This document shows positions 5,302 through 11,353 of a stretch of 11,771 nt of DNA, piece by piece. The translations under genes and the position numbers were made by a program. The notes under the pieces were generated by a model. The model was not told where the DNA came from and did not search any database. It saw nothing but the letters and a program-made list of their open reading frames with translations. How positions within the stretch are numbered: position 1 is the stretch's first letter; each line of letters starts with the position of its first letter. Source of the DNA: JAHFLQ01 sp964432465 (GTDB taxonomy: Bacteria > Patescibacteriota > Minisyncoccia > UBA6257 > WO2-44-18); NCBI GenBank assembly GCA_964432465.1, contig CAYSNI010000002.1:1-11771 (forward strand). The letters are read 5' to 3'.

Positions 5302-6738
5302 TTATTGTGGCCCAATCACCTTGAAACCGTCACTGCTATTGATTGCCATGAATACTGTGTTGTTCGCGAAATCTATGCCCATACCCTTAGCCGGAAGATC
5401 TAGTCCAGTTCCATAAATAACCAAACTGTCCGGATTGGCCAGATCCACTACCAAAAACTCTCGGGAAGCATCCTCGGTTGCTAGGAACGCTAGGTCTCCG
5501 CCCACGCAAGTAATGTCATTAAGCCAGCCACCAAAAGTGGTCCGATCTCTAACGAAGAGCGCCGCGGTGTTGGTCGCGCCGATACTTACAATTTCACTCT
5601 GCTCATTGCCGACTAAAAGCGTCGTGCCATTTTTCTCGTGAAAAAATACGGAGAGATCTTCTGTAACCCCATCAATGTCAAAGGTCGCAACAAAAGTCGG
5701 ACTGATCGGGTTGCTAATATCATAGATCCAGACGTCTAAATCTGATTGTTCGCTAACCATGTAAAGCTTGCTATTAGAAACCGCAAAATCATTAACGTCT
5801 CCGCCGGTAGCGAGTGAACTAACAACCTGCGGACTGGCCGGATTGGAAATATTGATAAATACCAGCTCATTAGTAGCCGTCTCTAAACGGCCGACTGCCG
5901 CGCCGGTACCAAAAGCGATTACTCCCAGAGCATTTTGCGTGCCGGTTAAATTCAACGAAGCAGTTTCAGAAATATCTAAAGGATTCGAAATATTAATGAT
6001 AATAAATTCCTTGTTATCATTAGGCGAAGACGCGTAAATATAGTCCCCTTGAATGTACATTTGATTAATTCCTCCACTGCCGATATCCAGACTCTCTACG
6101 AGCGTCGGCGCGCTCGGGTTCGTAATATTATAAACAGTAATATCTGCGCGAGCGGAAGTCCCGGACACGCTGCTTACATACGCGTATGGCCATTTCACCG
6201 CTACATCAGTGGCGGTATTGCTGGAACCAAGACTTGCGCCGGTAGCTAAAAGTTTAGGAGCGGCCCAATTACCAGTCAGGTCTTCAATTCGACAACTGCT
6301 GTTAGTAAAAGCCTCCCAATTAGTCAGCTGTTCCACAAGCTCAATTGTCTTCGTGGCGTTAGAACCCGCCTGCCAAGTAATCGTAGTGGTAGCAATCTTT
6401 ATATTTTCATTTAGACCAAGTCCAATCGAGACAGTTCGAGTAAAAATATCCTGCACATCAGACTTAGAGCTAGAGCTGAACAACCACTCGCCATTCTGAT
6501 ATACCAGGCCATGATTACCGGTGGTCAGCTCACCCCAGTTCCGGGAACGAATGTTCCGCACTGCTTCCAACGCTTCCCAACCAAGATCGCCGGCGCTACT
6601 GGCATTGTGACTATCAATCGAGATGCTTTGACCGCCGAAAAATACTTGAAACGAAGTGGCAACGGAAACAACAAAAATCGTCAATGCGATTAGCACTTCT
6701 AAAACGCTCTGCCCGGAATTCTTTTTCATTCTATTCAT
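5302..6738 (-). CDS. Pilin-like protein fused to an LVIVD-type beta-propeller (putative pilus-tip protein)
   Basis: 478 residues in two parts. Residues 1-150 are pilin-like: leader M-N-R-M-K-K-N-S-G, predicted cut after G9, then Q-S-V-L-E-V-L-I-A-L-T-I-F-V-V-S with Glu+5 at E14, and a small globular part ending near C149. Residues 162-478 are repeats of about 45 residues, each with a Y/L-x-Y-hydrophobic strand and a V/I-x-I/V-Y/D-I-S-N-P-x-x-P turn: I-T-N-P-S-A-P (205-211), I-S-N-P (250-253), I-S-N-P-A-S-P (297-303), I-S-N-P-I-S-P (341-347), L-A-N-P (433-436). I count seven units, fitting an LVIVD-like propeller. GGAAGGA seven bases before the ATG at 6738 supports that start over the one at 6729. 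It overlaps the GspH-like gene by eight bases. By analogy with PilY1 (propeller at the tip) it may be an adhesin or assembly sensor; this is inference. Confidence 0.85.
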   Translation of the reverse strand: MNRMKKNSGQSVLEVLIALTIFVVSVATSFQVFFGGQSISIDSHNASSAGDLGWEALEAVRNIRSRNWGELTTGNHGLVYQNGEWLFSSSSKSDVQDIFTRTVSIGLGLNENIKIATTTITWQAGSNATKTIELVEQLTNWEAFTNSSCRIEDLTGNWAAPKLLATGASLGSSNTATDVAVKWPYAYVSSVSGTSARADITVYNITNPSAPTLVESLDIGSGGINQMYIQGDYIYASSPNDNKEFIIINISNPLDISETASLNLTGTQNALGVIAFGTGAAVGRLETATNELVFINISNPASPQVVSSLATGGDVNDFAVSNSKLYMVSEQSDLDVWIYDISNPISPTFVATFDIDGVTEDLSVFFHEKNGTTLLVGNEQSEIVSIGATNTAALFVRDRTTFGGWLNDITCVGGDLAFLATEDASREFLVVDLANPDSLVIYGTGLDLPAKGMGIDFANNTVFMAINSSDGFKVIGPQ

Positions 6739-7153
6739 AGACTAGTCCTTCCATATTCACAAAAATTGACCGGTTCTTCCGGCTGTCGCTCACCGTATAC
6801 GTAGTTGAAGCGGTCTGGCCGTTCAGCGCCAGAAAGTTCTGCTCAATAGCTCCGACAACGGTAATAGCGGAATTTCTCGGGAAAACCTGGTCGTTAGCAA
6901 CAACTCGCGTCGCATAGCTTGTTCCTTCAAATACCACAAAACTGCTCGAGTTTATATAAACACCATGAGCATTTTCGTTAATATTCGCCATCGCCTGAGT
7001 CCTAGCCTGCTTCAAAAGCGCGTTGAAAGTTTCGGCCACAGAATCAAATTCATAATCCAAATAAAAATCAAAGCCGACCGGTAGCCCCATCGCGAGAATC
7101 ACGATAAGAATGCCGATCGCCACGACAACCTCTATGAGGGAAAAACCGTTCAT
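6731..7153 (-). CDS. Minor pseudopilin, GspH/FimT-like
   Basis: 140 residues with an unusually short leader: M-N-G then F-S-L-I-E-V-V-V-A-I-G-I-L-I-V-I-L-A. The cleavage is after G3 and E8 is Glu+5. The helix is followed by V-A-E-T-F-N-A-L-L-K-Q-A-R-T-Q-A-M (39-55), the hallmark of GspH/FimT, where an Ala/Arg helix precedes a beta-domain. In the beta-domain N-A-H-G-V-Y-I-N (61-68) resembles the GspH/FimT strand G-V-x-F/I. It starts two bases after the pilC stop and overlaps the propeller-pilin gene by eight bases. A probable minor pilin in the complex that initiates the fibre. Confidence 0.88.
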   Translation of the reverse strand: MNGFSLIEVVVAIGILIVILAMGLPVGFDFYLDYEFDSVAETFNALLKQARTQAMANINENAHGVYINSSSFVVFEGTSYATRVVANDQVFPRNSAITVVGAIEQNFLALNGQTASTTYTVSDSRKNRSIFVNMEGLVYE

Positions 7154-7155
7154 TG

Positions 7156-8214
7156 CTAACCGCCAACCGTTTGAGTGATCTGATAAATAGGGGTAATAAT
7201 CGAAATCGCTACGAACCCAACGATCAGGCCCATAAGCACCATCAGGATCGGCTCAAGCACGGTAGAAAGATTTTTAGTCATCTCATTAACTTCACCTTCA
7301 TAAAAATCAGAAATATATAACAAGGTCTCACTTAAGTTACCAGATGTCTCCCCGACCGCGACCATCTGCGTAACAATTGATGGAAAGAGTTTCGGCTTCT
7401 TTGTAAGGATCGGCCCCAGTGCCTCACCTCGACGAATCAGATCAGCCGCGGCTAACAGCTCTTTCTGGTAGACCATATTTGATAAAGACTCCGCCGTGAT
7501 CGTCATCGCTTCTACTACCCGGACGCCGCTCTTTAAGGTAAGGCCGAGTGTTCGCGACATATTCGCTAAATTAACGCCACGAGCAATCTTTCCGAAAATC
7601 GGTAATTTAAGGATGGTCCAATGCATCACGTACCGAACTTTTTTTATTAAGGAAACGCCATAAAGAGCGCTAAGCAACACAAGCGCGCCGATGGCAACAT
7701 AAAGACCATAATTCGTGAGCGTGTTACTCAGCCAGATTAGAATACGCGTCGTAACTGGTAATTCCACATTTAAGCTACTAAAAATAGGCAAAATTTTCGG
7801 AAAAATAAACACGGTAAGCAAAATAGTAATGCCGAAAGTGGCAACAAAGATTACCGCGGGATACATAAGGGCGCCAGTAACTTTTTTCTTAAGTTCACGT
7901 TTTTTCTTCAACTCATCAGCGAGATAGTTTAAATTTTCCGCTAGAATTCCGGCCGACTCGCCCACGCGAATAATATTGATGAATAGATTACTGAAGACAC
8001 CCTTAAACTTATCCAAACTCGCGGAAAGAAGCTGCCCGTTGCTCACGTCTTCCACCACCTGTTTCAAAATTTTCACCAAACCGGGACTCCTTGTTTCCTT
8101 CTGGATCATCTTCACACTTTCAAGCAACGGTAATCCCGCCTTGGCCATAACCGCCAAATGCCTCGCCAGTAATACCTGGTCCTCCGTGGAAACCCTGAGA
8201 AATGGATTTTGCAT
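7156..8214 (-). CDS. pilC: PilC/GspF inner-membrane platform protein
   Basis: 352 residues with two GspF domains. The first (about 15-140) has L-A-R-H-L-A-V-M-A-K-A-G-L-P-L (16-30), S-N-L-F-I-N-I-I-R-V-G-E-S-A-G (75-89) and a membrane helix at 117-139. The second (about 217-342) repeats this as M-S-R-T-L-G-L-T-L-K-S-G-V-R-V (219-233) and F-P-S-I-V-T-Q-M-V-A-V-G-E-T-S-G (277-292). Further membrane helices lie at 170-190 and 323-343. The length is slightly under the usual 400 or so because the N-terminal extension is short. It is the membrane hub on which the PilB ATPase acts to push pilin subunits into the fibre. The start is one base after the pilB stop. No strong Shine-Dalgarno, so expression probably depends on coupling to pilB. 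Confidence 0.95.
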   Translation of the reverse strand: MQNPFLRVSTEDQVLLARHLAVMAKAGLPLLESVKMIQKETRSPGLVKILKQVVEDVSNGQLLSASLDKFKGVFSNLFINIIRVGESAGILAENLNYLADELKKKRELKKKVTGALMYPAVIFVATFGITILLTVFIFPKILPIFSSLNVELPVTTRILIWLSNTLTNYGLYVAIGALVLLSALYGVSLIKKVRYVMHWTILKLPIFGKIARGVNLANMSRTLGLTLKSGVRVVEAMTITAESLSNMVYQKELLAAADLIRRGEALGPILTKKPKLFPSIVTQMVAVGETSGNLSETLLYISDFYEGEVNEMTKNLSTVLEPILMVLMGLIVGFVAISIITPIYQITQTVGG

Positions 8215-8215
8215 T

Positions 8216-9493
8216 TTATTCGTGGATTACCCGAAGAATCTCTTCAATGCTTGTTAAACCGCTGATCGCTTTCTGAAAACCGTCCTCAATCATGGTAGTC
8301 ATGCCGTTTTTGATGGCTATTTTCTTAATCTCGCTCGCATCAGAATTTTTCATAAGAGCCGTGCGCACCTCATCGTCTACCTCGAGCACTTCATGAATGC
8401 CGACGCGTCCTTTATAACCACTATGGTCGCACTTTGCACAGCCCTTGCCGTAATAGAATGTTTTTGTGCTATCCAGAATTTTTATGGGTAAAACCGTCGC
8501 CAAACTTTTAATCTCTTCCGCGTTAATCTGCTTTTTCGTCTTACACTCTTCACAGATACGACGAACCAGACGTTGACCAATCGCGATATTCACCGTGGAC
8601 GCAATCAGGAAAGGCTCGATGCCCATGTCTAGTAAGCGGGGCAAAGTAGTCGCCGCGTCGTTGGTGTGCAACGTGGAAAGAACCAGATGGCCGGTCAAGG
8701 CGGCATTAATCGCGATACCCGCGGCCTCCTCGTCGCGAATCTCCCCAACCATAACGATATTCGGGTCTTGACGTAGAATTGATCGTAAGCCGTTCGCAAA
8801 GGTTAACCCCGTCCGCGTGTTTACCTGAATCTGCTCTAGGCCCTCAATCGAATACTCCACCGGATCTTCAATGGTAATAATGGAAACGTCTTTGGTATTT
8901 AACATTTTTAAAATCGTGTACAGCGTGGTGGTCTTGCCGGAGCCGGTTGGACCAGTCGCCAAAAGCATACCGTAAGGTTTTTTAATATTTCTTTTCACAA
9001 CGTCCAAATCTCTTCCAACAAAGCCCAATGCCTCAAGACTAAAGGAGGCCGCCTGGTCCGAGAGTAACCGCATAACACAATTTTCTCCGTAGTAGGTTGG
9101 CGCGATGGAAACGCGCACATCCACATTAACCGTATCGAAAGTTAGACGGAAACGGCCGTCTTGGGCGGCTTGATGCTCGTCAGTACGCAGACCGGATAAT
9201 ACTTTGATGCGACTGATAACTTCCTGCTGAATAATTTTGGGGAGCATATAAAAGTCGTGCAGGACGCCGTCAATTCTAAAACGCACAGAAACCTGTTTCT
9301 CGCCCGGATCCACGTGGATATCAGAAGCGCCGGCTAAAAAAGCGGCCTGCACTAAGCTATCAACCAGCTTAATTATAGAAAGCTCCGTAGGAGCTTTGGA
9401 CAACTCCCCTTGGACGGCGTCAGAACTACCCGAAGCCTTTGGAGCTTTCGTAACAACATTCTCTTCCTCTTTTTTAACGGCTTTTGCAGGCAT
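8216..9493 (-). CDS. pilB: PilB/GspE type IV pilus assembly ATPase, N-terminally short
   Basis: 425 residues from the ATG at 9493. After a charged linker (1-36) comes the N2 domain with A-S-D-I-H-V-D-P (56-63) and R-F-R-I-D-G-V (71-77), then the ATPase core: Walker A G-P-T-G-S-G-K-T (181-188), Asp box I-T-I-E-D-P-V-E-Y (206-214), Walker B N-I-V-M-V-G-E-I-R-D-E-E (245-256), His box L-S-T-L-H-T-N-D (272-279). A zinc site is formed by C314, C317, C352 and C355 (C-x2-C pairs), usual for assembly ATPases and absent from PilT. The MshEN/T2SSE_N domain normally present (whole proteins are about 560 aa) is missing. The frame stays open upstream to 9775, but that stretch crosses a terminator and another gene, so ATG 9493 is the start. 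It leads the pilus operon. It powers fibre extension in the cytoplasm. Confidence 0.95.
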   Translation of the reverse strand: MPAKAVKKEEENVVTKAPKASGSSDAVQGELSKAPTELSIIKLVDSLVQAAFLAGASDIHVDPGEKQVSVRFRIDGVLHDFYMLPKIIQQEVISRIKVLSGLRTDEHQAAQDGRFRLTFDTVNVDVRVSIAPTYYGENCVMRLLSDQAASFSLEALGFVGRDLDVVKRNIKKPYGMLLATGPTGSGKTTTLYTILKMLNTKDVSIITIEDPVEYSIEGLEQIQVNTRTGLTFANGLRSILRQDPNIVMVGEIRDEEAAGIAINAALTGHLVLSTLHTNDAATTLPRLLDMGIEPFLIASTVNIAIGQRLVRRICEECKTKKQINAEEIKSLATVLPIKILDSTKTFYYGKGCAKCDHSGYKGRVGIHEVLEVDDEVRTALMKNSDASEIKKIAIKNGMTTMIEDGFQKAISGLTSIEEILRVIHE

Positions 9494-9518
9494 AGGTTGA
9501 GCAATGTTTAATACTCTA

Positions 9519-9527
9519 ATTTTAACA
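9519..9527 (-). promoter_or_regulatory. Probable extended -10 promoter of the pilus operon
   Basis: TGTTAAAAT (9527-9519, minus) fits TG-n-TAAAAT; the -35 is poor. It lies between the upstream terminator and the pilB ATG, with the predicted start near 9512 and a leader of about 19 bases without a Shine-Dalgarno. It is needed because the upstream gene ends at a terminator. Confidence 0.45.
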
Positions 9528-9577
9528 TAATTCCCGCTCAAACTAATCCACACTACGCAAAGATACTGAAAAAATAA

Positions 9578-9602
9578 AAAACTCCTCATAATGAGGAGTT
9601 TT
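9578..9602 (-). terminator. Intrinsic terminator of the small cysteine protein gene
   Basis: Arms AAAACTCCTC (9578-9587) and GAGGAGTTTT (9593-9602), followed on the minus strand by a long T-rich run (9583 down to 9571). The stop codon of the gene (9603-9601) overlaps the stem. Confidence 0.9.
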
Positions 9603-9942
9603 AGAAGAGACCGGAACCGCCGCTTCGGATAATGGCAATCGCTCGAGTGGCCATCACCCGATAGATCTCGTCTGGAATCTTCACGTTGGAAACTTCCAGG
9701 ATTCCCTGTTCGTTGAATCTTTCTTTGTTCGAGATCCTTGGCCACTGACTGTTCTTGGGATTGGGTGTGAACCAAGCTCGATAACGACGCGGCGCGTCAT
9801 TCCAGGTAGCCGAGATAAGCACCTTACTAACAACCTTGGATTCCGTGGCACATGCGCAAGGCTCGTGATCGCGCAGGAGTCGGCAACTCGGCGGGCAACG
9901 CCGGCGCACTTCTTCCACCTTAAGAACCAGCTCGTCTCCCAT
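9601..9942 (-). CDS. Small protein of unknown function with four clustered cysteines
   Basis: 113 residues; I do not recognise the family. It is a real gene by context: a full promoter upstream (9970-9999), AGAGGG before the ATG, and a terminator overlapping the stop. Near the N-terminus is a C-x3-C-x8-C-x-C cluster (C16, C20, C29, C31) with H26 between, which could bind zinc or another metal. The middle (40-60) reads K-V-L-I-S-A-T-W-N-D-A-P-R-R-Y-R-A-W-F-T-P, probably beta-strands, followed by a basic polar region and a C-terminal helix D-E-I-Y-R-V-M-A-T-R-A-I-A-I-I-R (91-106). There is no signal peptide or membrane segment, so it is probably cytoplasmic. It is monocistronic between rnpB and the pilus operon, with no functional hint from either. 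Confidence 0.7.
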   Translation of the reverse strand: MGDELVLKVEEVRRRCPPSCRLLRDHEPCACATESKVVSKVLISATWNDAPRRYRAWFTPNPKNSQWPRISNKERFNEQGILEVSNVKIPDEIYRVMATRAIAIIRSGGSGLF

Positions 9943-9969
9943 TCATCCCTCTTAAATTTACTATTGAAG

Positions 9970-9999
9970 ATTATAGCATATAAATAGCTATTTTGTCAA
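9970..9999 (-). promoter_or_regulatory. Sigma-A-type promoter of the small cysteine protein gene
   Basis: TTGACA (9999-9994), 18-base spacer, extended -10 TGC-TATAAT (TATAAT at 9975-9970). Predicted start near 9963, leader about 21 bases with an AGAGGG Shine-Dalgarno before the ATG at 9942. Confidence 0.85.
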
Positions 10000-10000
10000 T

Positions 10001-10031
10001 CAAAAGACCCCCATAATTTGGGGGTCTTTTG
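10001..10031 (-). terminator. Intrinsic terminator of rnpB
   Basis: Perfect 12-bp stem CAAAAGACCCCC (10001-10012) and GGGGGTCTTTTG (10020-10031), loop of seven. It follows the rnpB 3' end by two bases. Confidence 0.9.
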
Positions 10032-10033
10032 AT

Positions 10034-10425
10034 GGCCGGCGATCGATAAGCGGGATTCTGTCATTCCGTAAATCACAGAATGTGACAACCATTTATCTGG
10101 GCCGGAAATTACTTTCCGGCTCGAGCGGCACCCTCCAATGGCGGGTAAATTCCCGCCTACTGAAGTACGGCCTTGCACTCAAGTAAGGATTTTGCCGTTT
10201 CATTTCCGCTTTTTTATCCCTATCGCGGAACAAGACCATCGAGCTTGGGGTTGGGTCTCCGTTGGCTTTCGCCTTAGGCGTTTCTGTTCGCACCTCTCTA
10301 TCACTAGTGACGGGCGTTACCCGCTACTCTTTCCACCTTCGTCCAGAGTGCTGTGCACTCCGAAGCCTCGGCGAAGGAGTGTCCCGACTTTCCTCTCCGA
10401 AGAGCGGCTGTCTGGATCACCGGCC
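10034..10425 (-). ncRNA. rnpB: RNase P RNA (M1 RNA), bacterial type A-like
   Basis: About 392 nt on the minus strand: the catalytic RNA that removes 5' leaders from pre-tRNA. P1 is an 11-bp helix joining the two ends: GGCCGGUGAUC (10425-10415) with GAUCGCCGGCC (10044-10034), one U-G pair. The conserved core is clear, in order GAGGAAAGUC (5' strand of P4), GGGUAACGCCC, GGUGCGAACAGAAA, CGAUGG, GAGUGCAAGGCC, GAUAAAUGGUUGUC, and ACAGAAUCCCGCUUAUCG near the 3' end. P3 is reduced to a hairpin with a UUCG loop (CUC-UUCG-GAG). A hairpin (AUUCUG/CGGAAU) is inserted between the GUUGUC and GACAGAA blocks, like P19. The L15 element that usually reads GGUAAA appears here as GGCAAA. The 5' end falls exactly seven bases after a good -10 box, and the 3' end abuts a terminator. 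Protein-coding readings across this stretch are spurious. Confidence 0.96.
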
Positions 10426-10431
10426 ACCCCC

Positions 10432-10460
10432 AATATAGCATATTCCACCTATCTTGACAA
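10432..10460 (-). promoter_or_regulatory. rnpB promoter
   Basis: TTGTCA (10460-10455), 17-base spacer, extended -10 TGC-TATATT (TATATT at 10437-10432). The predicted start near 10425 coincides with the first base of helix P1. Its -35 overlaps the -35 of the divergent promoter. Confidence 0.88.
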
Positions 10461-10482
10461 TAGACCTTATTTATGCTATATT
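10454..10482 (+). promoter_or_regulatory. Promoter of the 3D-domain gene operon
   Basis: Consensus TTGACA (10454-10459), 17-base spacer, extended -10 TGC-TATATT (TATATT at 10477-10482). Predicted start near 10489, leaving a leader of about 55 bases before the ATG at 10544. Confidence 0.88.
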
Positions 10483-10543
10483 TACTCATTAGTGAATGAC
10501 GGTATTGTGCCGTTGTTTTTAACAAGAGAATAGGGGGGAAGAG

Positions 10544-11089
10544 ATGTCTCGTTACACGTCTTGGATTCTAATTGTGATGTTAATCCCGTCGTCGCTTCTT
10601 TATTGGAACTCAAGAAAGGAGATCGTGCATGGACAAGCAACAGCCCGTAGTGCGGCGGTTCAGCCCGATGTACGTCTGGCGGAGCTACGGCCGGCGGTCC
10701 TGGTCTGCGATCCTGTTTCAGCGACTCCGCTACCTCGCGAATCTCGCGCGGTGAAGATGAACCCCGTAAAGAGCGTGAAGACGCTTCACAGGGTAAAGGT
10801 CACCGCGTACTGCATCTGCGAAATCTGCTGCGAAGGCTGGAGTAAGTACGCGCGTACCGCGACCGGTGATGACGCCAAAGTTTACGACGGCGTCGCCGCC
10901 GACCCGAAGCTGCTCCCGTATCGCACCAAGCTGGACATCCCGGGAATCGGCGTCCGCGAAGTAGATGATACGGGCGGCGGAATGCGGAAGTCCGCACGAG
11001 AAGGCGTCACCCACATTGATGTGCGAATGGCCAGTCACAATCAGGCGCGCCAGTGGGGCATCCGGTGGCTAACCGTGCGCGTGTTATAG
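10544..11089 (+). CDS. 3D-domain protein (predicted cell-wall lytic/peptidoglycan-associated)
   Basis: 181 residues. A hydrophobic segment near the N-terminus (about 7-21) makes it secreted or membrane-anchored. A low-complexity linker (30-80) follows, then a 3D domain from about 82: V-K-V-T-A-Y-C-I-C-E-I-C-C (84-96), T-A-T-G-D-D (105-110), G-V-A-A-D-P-K-L-L-P-Y (116-126), V-D-D-T-G-G-G (140-146), H-I-D-V-R-M-A-S (158-164) and A-R-Q-W-G-I-R (168-174). The three signature aspartates are D120, D142 and D159, and the C-x-C-x2-C-C block before them is common in 3D proteins of the YabE/phage type. The fold is the double-psi barrel shared with MltA and expansins; peptidoglycan as substrate is inferred from that family. 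A purine-rich stretch (GGGGGGAAGAG) precedes the ATG. It is first in a two-gene operon and shares its upstream region with rnpB. Confidence 0.85.
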   Translation: MSRYTSWILIVMLIPSSLLYWNSRKEIVHGQATARSAAVQPDVRLAELRPAVLVCDPVSATPLPRESRAVKMNPVKSVKTLHRVKVTAYCICEICCEGWSKYARTATGDDAKVYDGVAADPKLLPYRTKLDIPGIGVREVDDTGGGMRKSAREGVTHIDVRMASHNQARQWGIRWLTVRVL

Positions 11090-11095
11090 AGGAGG
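11088..11095 (+). promoter_or_regulatory. Strong Shine-Dalgarno overlapping a stop codon
   Basis: AGAGGAGG overlaps the TAG stop of the 3D gene and lies four bases before the ATG at 11100. It is the best ribosome binding site in the window and fixes the start of the next gene. Confidence 0.8.
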
Positions 11096-11099
11096 CAAC

Positions 11100-11321
11100 A
11101 TGAACAACGTGTTCAAATTATCCTGGCACTGGAGCGACGGAATGACGCTTACCGACGAGAACGGCGTGCTTATCGAATTCGGCAAGAGGAAGGGCCAGAC
11201 ACAAGCGCACGAGATGGCACTTGCTTTGCATGCGCTCAGACAGCGCGGCAACAAAGTAGTAAGCGTGGTACCAATCGCTGATCGAGGCAGTGAGTTTTGG
11301 ATCATCACCGAAAAGACGTAG
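11100..11321 (+). CDS. Small protein of unknown function (73 aa)
   Basis: 73 residues, not recognised. It opens with W-H-W-S-D-G-M-T-L-T-D-E-N-G-V-L-I-E-F-G (9-28), probably a beta-hairpin; a helix E-M-A-L-A-L-H-A-L-R-Q-R-G (38-50) follows, then a strand K-V-V-S-V-V-P-I-A (52-60) and F-W-I-I-T (66-70). The beta-beta-alpha-beta-beta pattern suggests a compact cytoplasmic domain, with no signal peptide or cysteines. It is translated from a strong Shine-Dalgarno 10 bases after the 3D gene and followed by a terminator, so it is a genuine second gene of that operon. Function cannot be told from sequence. Confidence 0.7.
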   Translation: MNNVFKLSWHWSDGMTLTDENGVLIEFGKRKGQTQAHEMALALHALRQRGNKVVSVVPIADRGSEFWIITEKT

Positions 11322-11330
11322 CCCCAAAGA

Positions 11331-11353
11331 CCCCGAGAAATCGGGGGCTTTTT
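11331..11353 (+). terminator. Intrinsic terminator of the 3D-gene operon
   Basis: CCCCGA (11331-11336), GAAA loop, TCGGGG (11341-11346), then GCTTTTTT. It begins ten bases after the stop of the 73-residue gene and lies between convergent genes. Confidence 0.88.

Noticed and set aside
5815..6210. Direct repeats within the propeller gene as a possible DNA repeat or duplication
   Set aside because: Similarity is at the protein level (propeller blades) and is diverged in DNA, so it is domain structure rather than a recent repeat.
9494..9775. Longer N-terminus of pilB
   Set aside because: The frame stays open but crosses an intrinsic terminator and the 3' part of another gene on the same strand, and the added sequence resembles no PilB domain.
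10138..10533. Plus-strand open frame of 131 codons (and two minus-strand frames) over the rnpB region
   Set aside because: The stretch is RNase P RNA with all conserved blocks and closing helix P1; the frames have no protein-like features.
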